A stretch of 64,000 nt of DNA from Erpetoichthys calabaricus. Taxonomy: Eukaryota; Chordata; Cladistia; Polypteriformes; Polypteridae. The notes below the pieces were generated by a model. It saw nothing but the letters and a program-made list of their open reading frames with translations, made no database searches and was not told where the DNA came from. The DNA lies in the NCBI RefSeq assembly GCF_900747795.2, contig NC_041409.2, forward strand, positions 68,274,960-68,338,959. The letters are read 5' to 3'. Numbering within the stretch: the stretch's first letter is position 1; each line of letters begins with the position of its first letter. Positions 10,571 through 21,452 of the stretch are shown in pieces. A program made the position numbers and the translations under genes.

Positions 10571-12191
10571 TGAATTTGACAATTGTTATTTCCTACTGTT
10601 TTATTAAAACTACGTAAAATACAGTAAAGCAGTTTAATTGCACCTGAATGCTGTATTTGGAGATTATGCGTATATATACAGTTTGTGTATGTGTGCAGCC
10701 AAATTGCCTAAAACCCATGAAAGCTACATGCACTAAAGGTATTAGCAATTTAACACCCAAGCCTATAAACAAACAAAGACAAAAATCACAAAATCAAACA
10801 CGCCTGTAAAGAATTGTCAAAATTAATTTGGGTAATTTACTGTTTGTGAAAATGCATTGAATTTCTATAAAAATAGGTCTGTATTTAAAATTGGGATACT
10901 CTGCCATGGTCTAATGAAAAAATTACAAACTGGAACATGATTCAAGATTTTTTTAAAAAATCAGACCATTCCAGGATTGTCCTTTTCATTTTAGTGGTGA
11001 AAACTACAATCCCTCGTATGAAGCTCAGAACCAGTTAGTCACTAATGTCTTGCCTTACTCCATGTGCATCTATGATGCTTCTAACATTGTGGCACAAGGA
11101 TGTGAACTGGAAGTATTTGTCCACTGATACATTATCTGCTCGTAAGTTGAGACAGTGAGAAAATTGCTTGGAGATAGATGCCTGCAGGGAAGCTTGTTAA
11201 CACTTTATTATTTATGAAAGTTGCTTCAACATACAGTACTTACTGTCTTTAATACTCCACAGTTTTGTATGAAAGAGGATACATATATGTCATCTTTTCA
11301 TTAGTAACTATGTGATACTTTGTGCTAAAGCTACATTGGTTTGCCACAGAATTAAAAAAATGTTTCATTAAGAATTCATTCATTTTATATTTGCAGTTAC
11401 AACAATGATAATTAGTCTATATAGAGTTTTTTGGTTTTTTTTTTAAATCTGTGAATATTTTAGGATGACCACATGAGAAGATAATATTAAGAGTTGGCTT
11501 AGATCTGGGAGTGGGCTATCTAAAGGGACTTATAAAAGGGAAATAATTATACGAGGAATGGGAGTGATTTTATGTCAATTGTTGATTAATGTTTTTTTTT
11601 TTTTTTTGTTGCTAGTGAAACCCAGACCTGAGATTTTGAGGGTGAATCATCAGGTCATCCAACTCACTTTCAAGACTTGTAATACTCTGTAGCATTTAAA
11701 TATTTCTTTATAGTTTTTCAAGTCCGTTTTTATTGAACATTATCCACTTTTTTCATACAGCTTTTTTTAATCCATTGCTGTCAGTAATTTATTTTCAGTT
11801 TTTTTACAAGGTTGTTTACATTGAAGTGAAAAATGGGGAAAATCTGTTAGCATATAACTAAAAGAAATAAAATTTATGTTGCATGTTTTTTTATATTGGG
11901 TACTTACTAGAAATTATGCCAGAGTATACGAGAAGGAAAATTGCTGAAAATCCCTTAAAGTAATTTTGTCTTGGGTACAGGGATCTCATTTGCTGCATCA
12001 ACTGTTAAAGTTAATGTTAACAAACAAGCTTGAGAACCTGTCCTATAATAAACAAACCAGCGATTAATTAAAGTATGTAGGTTGTTGCAATATGTTATGT
12101 TCACTGAAAAGGTGTTTTGCATTGTAGAAAAACAGTTAAACTATTGACATCATTGAAAAGCCTGACTGACTCTCTCAAACTTAATTCTTAG
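10571..12191. other. KLHL28 intron 1, right part
   Basis: AT-rich sequence without recognised genes or repeats. The last 30 bases end in 'aaacttaattcttag', a plausible splice acceptor directly before the KLHL28 start codon at 12192. Confidence 0.6.
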
Positions 12192-13090
12192 ATGGACCAG
12201 TCTGCACCGTCTTGCTTGCTTGCCACCTTGACACGACCTCACTCTGAACAGCTACTACAGGGCCTTCAGCTACTCCGGGAACATCGAGAACTATGTGACA
12301 TTGTTCTTCGAGTAGGCGATGCAAAAATACATGCCCATAAGGTGGTCCTTGCCAGCATAAGCCCATATTTCAAAGCCATGTTCACTGGCAGCCTGTCGGA
12401 GAAAGAGAACTCCGAAGTGGAGTTTCAGTGTATTGATGAATCTGCTTTGCAAGCTATTGTGGAGTATGCTTACACAGGAACTGTCTTCATTTCTCAGGAA
12501 ACCGTGGAGTCTTTGCTGCCAGCTGCCAACCTTCTCCAGGTCAAGTTGGTCCTCAAAGAGTGCTGCGCCTTCCTGGAGAGTCAGCTGGATGCAGGAAATT
12601 GTATTGGGATCTCTCGCTTTGCAGAGACTTATGGCTGCAATGACCTCTATTTGGCTGCCACTAAATTCATTTGCCAGAACTTTGAGGATGTCTGCCAGAC
12701 TGAAGAGTTTTTTGAGCTAACGCGGTCCGAGTTGGATGACATAATTTCCAATGACTGCCTCAATGTTGTTACTGAGGAAACAGTTTTCTATGCACTGGAG
12801 TCCTGGATCAAATATGATGTTCAGGAGAGACAGAAGTACCTAGCCCAGTTATTGCACTGTGTTCGTTTGCCCCTTCTCAGCGTGAAATTCCTGACGCGGC
12901 TATATGAAGCCAACCACCTCATTCGGGACGATCATGCATGCAAGCACTTACTAAATGAAGCCCTTAAGTATCACTTCATGCCAGAGCATCGACTGTCTTA
13001 TCAGACTGTTCTGTCCACCAGACCACGCTGTGCCCCAAAAGTACTCTGTGCTGTCGGTGGAAAAGCTGGGCTGTTTGCTACACTTGAAAG
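12192..13090 (+). CDS. KLHL28: KLHL28, first coding exon (BTB, BACK, start of Kelch)
   Basis: This exon encodes residues 1-299 and part of codon 300 of Kelch-like protein 28. From about residue 33 it has a BTB domain ('CDIVLRVGDAKIHAHKVVLA'), used for dimerisation and Cullin-3 binding in this family. A BACK domain follows at about 133-240, and the first Kelch strand begins near 'CAVGGKAGLF'. It is nearly identical to the human protein as I remember it. KLHL proteins usually act as substrate adaptors of Cullin-3 ubiquitin ligases; no specific KLHL28 substrate can be read from sequence. The exon ends at 'gaaag' before donor 'gtaaaa', with codon 300 (Ser) split after two bases. The first ATG sits immediately after the acceptor AG, so the 5' UTR must come from an upstream exon. 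With the other three exons the CDS is 571 codons plus stop. Confidence 0.97.
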
Positions 13091-15249
13091 GTAAAACTAC
13101 TTTTGTAATGGAAACTCGTTTTTGTATTTAATTATGTGATCAGTAGGGATTCATATATATTAGATACAAAAGACAATGGAGACATTTAAAGACTTTGTTA
13201 ATATCAGATTAGAATTATGTGATCTTAGAAGGTATCATCTGTTATACCTTAAAAAAAGGAGAAAGGAACAGATTAACCCCCAGGTACAATACAGATGTTT
13301 AACTTTGATTTATAAAAAACATCATAGTCATTTTACAACTGCCCGATTTTCCCAAGTATGGCTGAGATTTAGTGGTTTGATTTAATTTTTACCTTTCTGG
13401 TTAGCAGTGTTGATTTGTGAAATTCGCCAAAAGTTTTTTTTTTTTTTTTTAAATGCCATTAATTTGCTGTTTTTTTTCAATGACCTTGTTCACCAAATTT
13501 TTCCCTGAAAATTTGCTGAGTAGCCATCTTAGGCAAACTTTTTTTTTTTTTTTTTTAATAACCAGTTCTTCATAATACTTAGCGAGGTCAGCATGACATC
13601 ACAGAGCTGTAGCAGCCAACGTTGGATAGGGATGTCACTACCCAGGGGTTCTTAAACTGCACTGCAGTCCCCCACCTTACAGGGGCACTGGGAGAGGTAG
13701 AGAGAAAATTATTTAATACTAGAAGTGCTATGGCCGACACTAATTTTAAATCTTTTAATAATTTCGAGGTGCTTGTCACTCTCTTGTCCTTCTGTGACTT
13801 TTACTAAATTGCTACACATCAAATGCCCATATTGTTGCCACCAGAAACAGTGACATTAAATGTTGGTATGCAGGTTTGAATTGCTTTCTCTCTCCACTGG
13901 CTTACGTTTGTATTTGCATATCCTTTTTACCTTGATAAATCTTATCCTGCCGCTGTTACCAACATTACTGATCATTGTTTCCCAGATGTGAGTTGCTGAC
14001 TGGAGGCAATTTAAAAGATCAATGTAAAAATGTCACACTTATAATCACTCAAATTGTTTCACTATGTGTGATGAAGAAAAAAAGCAAATCTGAAAACTGT
14101 CGATGTACCAGGTATTTCAGTTATGTAAAAAAACAACCATAAACACACTTGGAATTGCATTGCTATATTTTTCACAAAATGTTGAATATGAAGTACACAG
14201 CCAGTGTGAATCTGAAGTGGGGAAGGAAGAACATGCAAAGTGGCACATAATGGATGGAGAGCTCACGCCATAAATTAAGAGAGCAGCAATAGTCGGCAAC
14301 ACACTCAAAGTTTTCACAGACATGGCACACCCAACAATTAATGCAAATATGAGAATAAATGATAGGCTTGACTATAAATGAGTTGCCTTTTAGGAGGAAA
14401 AAGAAATATTTGAATATGGCTATATAGTGTCAGTCGGATAGTGACAGAGACAACCCCCAAGTATGTAACACAGATCCCTTGCAGTGCAGGCTATACAGTA
14501 GGTGTTAGTTAGTCTCAGTGATAGGAGCTCACGTGATATGGAGAAAGAGAGAGAGAAAGGACTTCAAGTAATGTGGACTCGGGGCATAAATTTATCTCCG
14601 AGAGGAACAGTGGTGCTTCACAGCTTAGGTCACATTTTCAGTCAAAATAATCAATCTAGCATGGTTGTCAAACACATCCCTATACCTCATGGAAACGTAA
14701 AAGTCCATTGCACCCTTATAAACCACTCTAAACCAGATCAGTTTCTCCTTCCGCACTGACTCCAATGCACTTTGCTGAGTTCACCAAAGTTACAGATCAT
14801 ACCTGTGTTTTCACCGAACTCAAGGTGGAACAAATTCAGCGGTATTCAGTCATCAGTATTGGTTGGTTCGAAAAGCTCATTGGCTTCAATGTGTTATCAT
14901 TGCCAGTCATGACTTATGAATTAATAAAGCCCTAGATAACTGCAAGATTAGTAGCCTTTTTATATATGAATTATAATATGTTCAGTTCAGCCCAGCTATT
15001 TGAAAACATGAATTACCATGGAAAAAAGTTATTTTTTTTCCTGCTATAATTTTTGTTATTCATATCGGGCATTTCATATCATATAAGACATGTATTGTAG
15101 AGCCTTAATTGGTTTGCTGAGTTTAAAATGATGCATTTCCATTTTAGTCCATATAATATTTGTTATTCAAAACTCAAATGCTCACATTGAATTGTTTTAT
15201 AAGTGAAGATGGTTACTGTTGAGCAAACATAAAGAGCTTTACTGCTTTT
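13091..15249. other. KLHL28 intron 2, left part
   Basis: Mostly AT-rich sequence with several poly-T runs (13433-13451, 13539-13557). I see no exon. It contains the 80-bp segment at 14950-15029 that recurs at 18710-18789 beyond exon 3. Confidence 0.6.
14950..15029 (+). repeat. 80-bp direct repeat, copy 1
   Basis: This segment matches 18710-18789 base for base except for three differences near its left end. It includes 'ttcagttcagcccagctatt' and 'aattaccatggaaaaaagt'. The copies lie in introns 2 and 3 in the same orientation and flank KLHL28 exon 3. I do not recognise the family. Confidence 0.9.
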
Positions 15250-15530
15250 AGTCCATCCATTCATCCATTTCAGGGAAGCGCAGCTAATCCGAGCATCTTT
15301 AGCAGTCACAAGGCACATCCTTGCACACAATCACTTGCAACTGGCCAGTGATAAGTCCTCAGTTAACCTATCTTACATGTCTTTGTATTGTGGGAAGACC
15401 ACTGGAATAACCTGTGTAACATCCTTGTAAACACAAAAACAATATAGAAACTCCACACAGACAATCTCTTGGCACTTAAACCCTTTCTCCTTGGGTTCTC
15501 AAATGGCAGCACCAACCACTCTGCTACTGT
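15250..15530 (-). repeat. Old diverged SINE family A copy
   Basis: From the tail-like 'ccatccattcatccattt' to 'gcagcaccaaccactctgc' this follows the reverse complement of SINE family A with many changes and small gaps. Recognisable parts are 'catgtctttgtattgtggga' and 'aaactccacacagac'. It is clearly older than the 27050 and 45485 copies. Confidence 0.6.
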
Positions 15531-15649
15531 TTACTAAGTACTTGACTTTTTACACAGATAACTAGTTTTCAACTGGAACTGAATAAGTTGCACAAATTAA
15601 CAGGTTTTTTTTTTGTTCTTTTTTTTTTTTTTTTTTTTTGGTCAATCAG

Positions 15650-16093
15650 TATGGAAATGTACTTCCCCCAAACTGACTCCTGGATTGGAGTGGCTCCCCT
15701 AAGTGTCCCTCGCTATGAATTTGGAATTGCTGTACTGGATCAGAAAGTATATGTTGTGGGAGGAATTGCTACGCACATGAGACAAGGTGTTAACTATCGA
15801 CGACATGAGAACAGTGTGGAAAGTTGGAATCCAGACACCAACACATGGATACCGGTGGAAAGAATGACGGAGAGTCGTAGCACTCTGGGAGTAGTAGTAC
15901 TAGCTGGAGAACTATATGCCCTAGGAGGGTATGATGGCCAGTATTACTTACAGTCTGTGGAGAAGTACATTCCTAAGGTGAAAGAGTGGCAGCCAGTTGC
16001 TCCCATGATTAATTCACGCAGCTGTTTTGCTACAGCTGTACTGGATGGAATGATGTATGCAATTGGTGGTTATGGACCTGCACACATGAACAG
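15650..16093 (+). CDS. KLHL28: KLHL28, second coding exon (Kelch repeats)
   Basis: This 444-nt exon continues codon 300 and carries about three Kelch repeats, with the diagnostic Gly-Gly pairs and Tyr/Trp spacing seen in 'KVYVVGGIATH', 'ELYALGGYDGQ' and 'MMYAIGGYGPA'. The acceptor is 'ggtcaatcag' after a very long poly-T tract (15602-15639), and the donor is 'cag' then 'gtaaag'. Both ends split a Ser codon after its second base, so the exon is a multiple of three and skipping it would keep frame. Kelch repeats form the beta-propeller that binds substrates in this family. The upstream poly-T is read as Phe if the frame is extended leftward, but that is intron. Confidence 0.97.
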
Positions 16094-16536
16094 GTAAAGG
16101 TGGTTTTTTTTTTTTTTCTTTTTTTGGTTCATTGTTACCTTGATTTCAACATCACAGAGCATAAACATTTATTCCAATTAATTGGTTTAGATTTAAATTA
16201 GTTTACAGTTAAGTTTAAACATTTCTGTAGAAACATGCACACACAAGTCTAGTAGTCAAGCATGGATAAGTACCCAGATAAAAATAGCTAAGTAAGTGTG
16301 CAGTGAAGCATCTCTTTAAGATCCATATAGGAAATTCTAAGCATGTGCAGCCAGGTAGCTGTTAAGCATGCCATTTATTGGTTCCTTAAAATAATTCCTA
16401 ATAGACATCATATATTGTTCCATCCTTTTGTGGCTGATGATTAGTGATATATACTTCTGCCTCTAATAGTTTCTGTAATTAAACTTTGACTGGAATTAAC
16501 TTATTAAGTTCTCATTTTGATTTACAGTTAAACTAA

Positions 16537-17414
16537 TCTCTCTATTATAAAAAAAAATCTTGGGAGGGAGGCTAGGGAGATGAGACGTGATCTTCTCGGA
16601 AGACAATTTGACGTCCTGTGAGAGACACTTTAACATCACGCGAGACAAGGCAGTGAGACATCATTTAAACCAAGTTCACGGACATCAAACTAGCAGTTGT
16701 TGGAATGCTTTTGGCAGACACATTTCATATGCTCCCAGCTCCTAAAACAACAACAAGCGACAAGCAGAACACACAGCTCGCCAGCAGCAGCAAGCCAGCA
16801 GCTAATCGGACCACTTCTCCTTAGCTTGCGCTCAGCCCACCCCCACGCTTCACAACGAGAGCGGCAGAGACGTGAAGTGGCAAAAGGACAGCTGCTCTAC
16901 AGGCTTTGAAATGATCACTGTACAGCGCGACAAGCAGAAAACGCAGCTCGCCAGCAACAACAAGCCGGCAGATGATTTGACTGTTTCTCCTTAGCGTGTG
17001 TTCGGCCCCCCCACCCCCTTCTCAACGCGAGTGGCAGAGACACAAAGTGGCAAAAGGACAGCTGCTGTCCAGGCTTTTAAGTGATCAACGCACAGTGCGA
17101 CAAACAAAACATACAGCTCGCCAGCAGCAGCAAGAAAGACAGCAGCTGATCTGACGACATCTCTTTAGCTTGCGTTCAGCCGAACTCCCCTTCACAACAT
17201 GAGCAGCGTCGTACGTCCTGCGAGAAAGAGATTTAACCATGCCCAGGGCCGGAAATAAAGGACAAGTATTGTTTTTACAAAAGTTTTAAAATAAAAGTGA
17301 AAATAATGCATATGTAACAATTCCCATGAAAATAACAATCTCTTTAAATTGTAGATCCGGTAAACCAAACCTGGGGGTGTGCGAGCAAAGTGTGCAGGGG
17401 TCAGAGCCCCCTAG
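16537..17414 (+). mobile_element. Non-autonomous Helitron
   Basis: It starts 'TCTCTCTATTATAA' after host A and ends in a hairpin 'aggggtcagagcccc' running into CTAG before host T. The head region ('gagatgagacgtgatcttct' and 'cacgcgagacaaggcagtg') and 3' end match the copies at 28193-32315 and 8802-10026. There is no coding capacity. Its middle consists of about three 170-bp tandem units. Confidence 0.8.
16758..17215 (+). repeat. 170-bp tandem repeats inside the Helitron
   Basis: The phrase 'cgacaagcag' or a near variant ('gcgacaaacaaaac') recurs at 16758, 16928 and 17098, exactly 170 bp apart each time. It is followed by 'cagctcgccagcag'-type sequence, a pyrimidine stretch with 'tccttagc', and 'aaaggacagctgct'. 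The third unit is partial. Internal tandem arrays are typical of several fish Helitron families. Confidence 0.8.
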
Positions 17415-19460
17415 TTTAATAAAATAACTAATTTGCATAACAGACAGCTTCAGAAAAACAATCAATATATTTTTTTGATTTAGGTTGAGTCTCTTCTAGA
17501 AATTGTATGCTGTCTTTGGATCGTGTGTACTTCCCTCTACAGGCTAGAATTACAAGCATTACTGTTACAGTGCAATAGAAGATATGAATGTTTTCTGTCA
17601 AATAACACAGCAAATAAAAGAAAAAAATATATAGGACTACTTAAAAAACAAAACAAAAACTTGCTGAAGATTTCAAAGTATGGCCATCATTTCTCTCAAA
17701 GATTGATCTTTTGGTTTTTACACTTCTAACAAAACGATTTGCTATATGTCTCAAACCACAAGGGAGAATAATTATATGTTATGTAATAGCACTGCTGTAG
17801 TAAGCTTGCAGATGGGAAGCTCACATCTAAAGAGCCAAGACAGAGCAATAAAAATGACTATGGAGTGGGAGGATTTTAATTCCCCTTTTGAAATCAAATT
17901 CTAAAGCTGTCAAGATCCAGACTACTTCTCAAATTCTACAATAAAGCAATATTTAATCATTTACTATAAGTGTATTATGGTTTAAAAATAGTGTTTAGTT
18001 GAACAGAAAATGTGGTTGCTTTTAGAATGGTCCCATCCTCCCCTTTCTCTACCCTGTACTCCAAAGGTCTATAAGCTTTAATCTTCCACTAATTTGTGTT
18101 GTGGTGTTCCCCTTCCATCCCCCTAAGGTTATATTATATAATTTTTACAGCTGTACATATTTATGTATTTTAATCTGACCTTGTCTACAACCCCCAGTCT
18201 GCCATTATTAGAGCTTGATTCAGTTCCTGGCCCAGTCTGTTTTCTCACTCTCTTTAGTTTACTCCACTTAATTTAATTTAATTTGTCTTGGCATTATAGG
18301 CTTTGGCTCAGCCTTTACCCTGTACTTTAGGGTACTGTATATTTGAATTAGACGGGTAAAAACAAAAAGCACACTGAAATTGTTCTTTTAGCACAAGTTG
18401 TTGGACAATGTGCAGTTTAATAATAGAAGAAACATTCAGAACTGCTGAAATCTGAATTTGTTGGTCTATGCAAGTGCATTTTCATTTTTTGTTTCTACAT
18501 TATCTTCGTCTCTCTTTTAGTGCACTTCACATCTATATATTCTATTACTCTTTTCTTATCTATCTCTTTTTCACTAACTGGTCAGGAGTTGGACCACATT
18601 GAATTTTCTTGTTGTGTCTAAAGCTATACAATATATTTTGTAAGCCAGGGACAATTTTCCTATCAGGAAATCATTTAATTTAACAATATAGTGATTATTG
18701 AGTATTTTCAGTAGCCTTGATATAGATGAATTATAATATGTTCAGTTCAGCCCAGCTATTTGAAAACATGAATTACCATGGAAAAAAGTGCTACAATGTT
18801 AAAACCATCAGTTTCTCTTGACTTTAAATGCTATGAATTTCAGCAGACTAGAGACAAAACATAGGCATGGCTTTAAAGTAACCTGAACTTTTGACCTGCT
18901 GTGGTTTGATGCTCAGGGAAGCACAAAAATTATAGATCAACTCTCATGTGTCCACTTCCCTCTTGTAAACACTGTTTACCAGCATCTTGCTAAGTATGTA
19001 TCTTTGTAGGAATACAGTATTTGCTTATGTTTAGTCTCACATTAAGTAAGTTGAAATGCTCAAGATAGCTGAACAACATGATCAATTTGCAATGCCTTTA
19101 GATTGTTTACTCTCCATGTGTGCAGTGTTTTTCTTTGATCATTGTTGTCATTCCTAGTAAGTGGATTTTGTTGAATTTGTTTTGCTTTTAATGGTGTGTT
19201 TATTTAAATCCAGCTGCTCTGCTTGGATTTCAGGGCAATGTAAATTCTTGATTTTTTGTTTACAAGTAGTTTGTGGCAATCAGAAGAGATCTTAACATGC
19301 ATCTAGGATATATTTAAGATAAAAGATAACAAGCGTTTTTCCAAGAAGGCAGTTTTTTAAGGTCTTCAGTTGTAGATTGGTTTCATCATTATAAACTCAA
19401 ATTTGCAAAGCCCTATTCATTTGCATAGAAAAGCTGCTTATATGTATGTAGTAACCCATT
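17415..19460. other. KLHL28 intron 3, segment without genes
   Basis: No exon or nameable repeat is visible apart from the second copy of the 80-bp direct repeat at 18710-18789. Confidence 0.5.
18710..18789 (+). repeat. 80-bp direct repeat, copy 2
   Basis: Second copy of the 14950-15029 segment, 3760 bp away on the other side of exon 3, with three differences in 80 positions. Confidence 0.9.
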
Positions 19461-19489
19461 TTAATAATAATAATAATTCATTACATTTA

Positions 19490-21107
19490 CAGTGGTGTGA
19501 AAAACTATTTGCCCCCTTCCTGATTTCTTATTCTTTTGCATGTTTGTCACACAAAATGTTTCTGATCATCAAACACATTTAACCATTAGTCAAATATAAC
19601 ACAAGTAAACACAAAATGCAGTTTGTAAATGGTGGTTTTTATTATTTAGGGAGAAAAAAAAATCCAAACCTACATGGCCCTGTGTGAAAAAGTAATTGCC
19701 CCCTGAACCTAATAACTGGTTGGGCCACCCTTAGCAGCAATAACTGCAATCAAGCATTTGCGATAACTTGCAATGAGTCTTTTACAGCGCTCTGGAGGAA
19801 TTTTGGCCCACTCATCTTTGCAAAATTGTTGTAATTCAGCTTTATTTGAGGGTTTTCTAGCATGAACCGCCTTTTTAAGGTCATGCCATAGCATCTCAAT
19901 TGGATTCAGGTCAGGACTTTGACTAGGCCACTCCAAAGTCTTCATTTTGTTTTTCTTCAGCCATTCAGAGGTGGATTTGCTGGTGTGTTTTGGGTCATTG
20001 TCCTGTTGCAGCACCCAAGATCGATTCAGCTTGAGTTGACGAACAGATGGCCGGACATTCTCCTTCAGGATTTTTTGGTAGACAGTAGAATACATGGTTC
20101 CATCTATCACAGCAAGCCTTCCAGGTCCTGAAGCAGCAAAACAACCCCAGACCATCACACTACCACCACCATATTTTACTGTTGGTATGATGTTCTTTTT
20201 CTGAAATGCTGTGTTCCTTTTACGCCAGATGTAACGGGACATTTGCCTTCCAAAAAGTTCAACTTTTGACTCATCAGTCCACAAGGTATTTTCCCAAAAG
20301 TCTTGACAATCATTGAGATGTTTCTTAGCAAAATTGAGACGAGCCCTAATGTTCTTTTTGCTTAACAGTGGTTTGCGTCTTGGAAATCTGCCATGCAGGC
20401 CGTTTTTGCCCAGTCTCTTTCTTATGGTGGAGTCGTGAACACTGACCTTAATTGAGGCAAGTGAGGCCTGCAGTTCTTTAGACATTGTCCTGGGGTCTTT
20501 TGTGACCTCTCGGATGAGTCGTCTCTGCGCTCTTGGGGTAATTTTGGTCGGCCGGCCACTCCTGGGAAGGTTCACCACTGTTCCATGTTTTTGCCATTTG
20601 TGGATAATGGCTCTCACTGTGGTTCGCTGGAGTCCCAAAGCTTTAGAAATGGCTTTATAACCTTTACCAGACTGATAGATCTCAATTACTTCTGTTCTCA
20701 TTTGTTCCTGAATTTCTTTGGATCTTGGCATGATGTCTAGCTTTTGAGGTGCTTTTGGTCTACTTCTCTGTGTAAGGCAGCTCCTATTTAAGTGATTTCT
20801 TGATTGAAACAGGTGTGGCAGTAATCAGGCCTGGGGGTGGCTACGGAAATTGAACTCAGGTGTGATACACCACAGTTAGGTTATTTTTTAACAAGGGGGC
20901 AATTACTGTTTCACACAGGGCCATGTAGGTTTGGATTTTTTTTCTCCCTAAATAATAAAAACCATCATTTAAAAACTGCATTTTGTGTTTACTTGTGTTA
21001 TATTTGACTAATGGTTAAATGTGTTTGATGATCAGAAACATTTTGTGTGACAAACATGCAAAAGAATAAGAAATCAGGAAGGGGGCAAATAGTTTTTCAC
21101 ACCACTG
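19490..21107 (-). mobile_element. Tc1/mariner element, apparently complete
   Basis: The element is 1618 bp, begins 'cagtggtgtgaaaaac' and ends with its inverse, flanked by TA at 19488-19489 and 21108-21109. The two ends are inverted repeats of about 210 bp with few differences, each with an outer 'caaatagtttttcacaccac' type end and an inner repeat near the transposase. The transposase frame on the - strand is uninterrupted. This has every part a mobile Tc1 needs, though activity cannot be judged from sequence. Confidence 0.93.
19709..20731 (-). CDS. Tc1-type transposase, 340 aa, uninterrupted
   Basis: The protein has the usual Tc1 length and order. A paired-like helix-turn-helix region spans about residues 10-110 with a 'GRPTK' motif between the two halves. 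A DDE catalytic domain follows, with Asp153 in 'LWTDESKVELF', Asp244 in '[11 protein letters not shown]' and Glu279 in 'SPDLNPIEMLW'. The last two are separated by 34 residues, the DD34E signature. It cuts and pastes the element at TA sites by binding the inverted repeats. The frame starts with 'MPRSKEIQEQ', the usual Tc1 start, and ends 'AAKGGPTSY', the usual end. All catalytic residues are present. It sits inside KLHL28 intron 3 on the opposite strand and has no host role that I can see. Confidence 0.95.
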   Translation of the reverse strand: MPRSKEIQEQMRTEVIEIYQSGKGYKAISKALGLQRTTVRAIIHKWQKHGTVVNLPRSGRPTKITPRAQRRLIREVTKDPRTMSKELQASLASIKVSVHDSTIRKRLGKNGLHGRFPRRKPLLSKKNIRARLNFAKKHLNDCQDFWENTLWTDESKVELFGRQMSRYIWRKRNTAFQKKNIIPTVKYGGGSVMVWGCFAASGPGRLAVIDGTMYSTVYQKILKENVRPSVRQLKLNRSWVLQQDNDPKHTSKSTSEWLKKNKMKTLEWPSQSPDLNPIEMLWHDLKKAVHARKPSNKAELQQFCKDEWAKIPPERCKRLIASYRKCLIAVIAAKGGPTSY

Positions 21108-21452
21108 TATATAGTGCTTTTCTCAGTACTCAAAGCGCTATCCACACAGGGAGGAACCGGGAAGCGAACCCACAATCTTCCACAGACTCCTTATTGCAAA
21201 GCAGCAGCACTACCACTGCGCCAATAAAACTTGGGTCCAGTATGGCATAACCAGCCCCATATATGTTATCTATTTATATACTGTATTTTGGATTATTGTC
21301 TCGCTGAATTGGTTTTATGTTGGGGTAAATACAGAATTTAATAAAAAAATTTAAGTATTTTTCAGAACTTGACTCTCCATTTTCATGCATCTCTAACACT
21401 AATTGCGGTTGTCATTTTAACTTTAAACATGGCATTTAGATTTACTGTTGTT

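Larger units (their letters stand above)
19461..21222 (-). repeat. SINE family B copy split by a Tc1 element
   Basis: The SINE tail 'aataataattcattacatt' lies at 19463-19487, and the rest of the body and head continues at 21110-21222. The Tc1 at 19490-21107 sits in the TA of 'cattTAtatag', and that TA is duplicated on both sides. Removing the Tc1 restores a normal SINE B sequence, so the order of events is SINE first, Tc1 second. Confidence 0.9.

Noticed and set aside
10235-10573. Open frames on both strands of 94-112 codons
   Set aside because: They lie in an LTR-like repeat and resemble no protein.
15588-15649. Extended open frame before KLHL28 exon 2 starting with Met and many Phe
   Set aside because: The Phe run is the intronic poly-T tract. 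The acceptor at 15649 and the match to KLHL28 fix the exon start.
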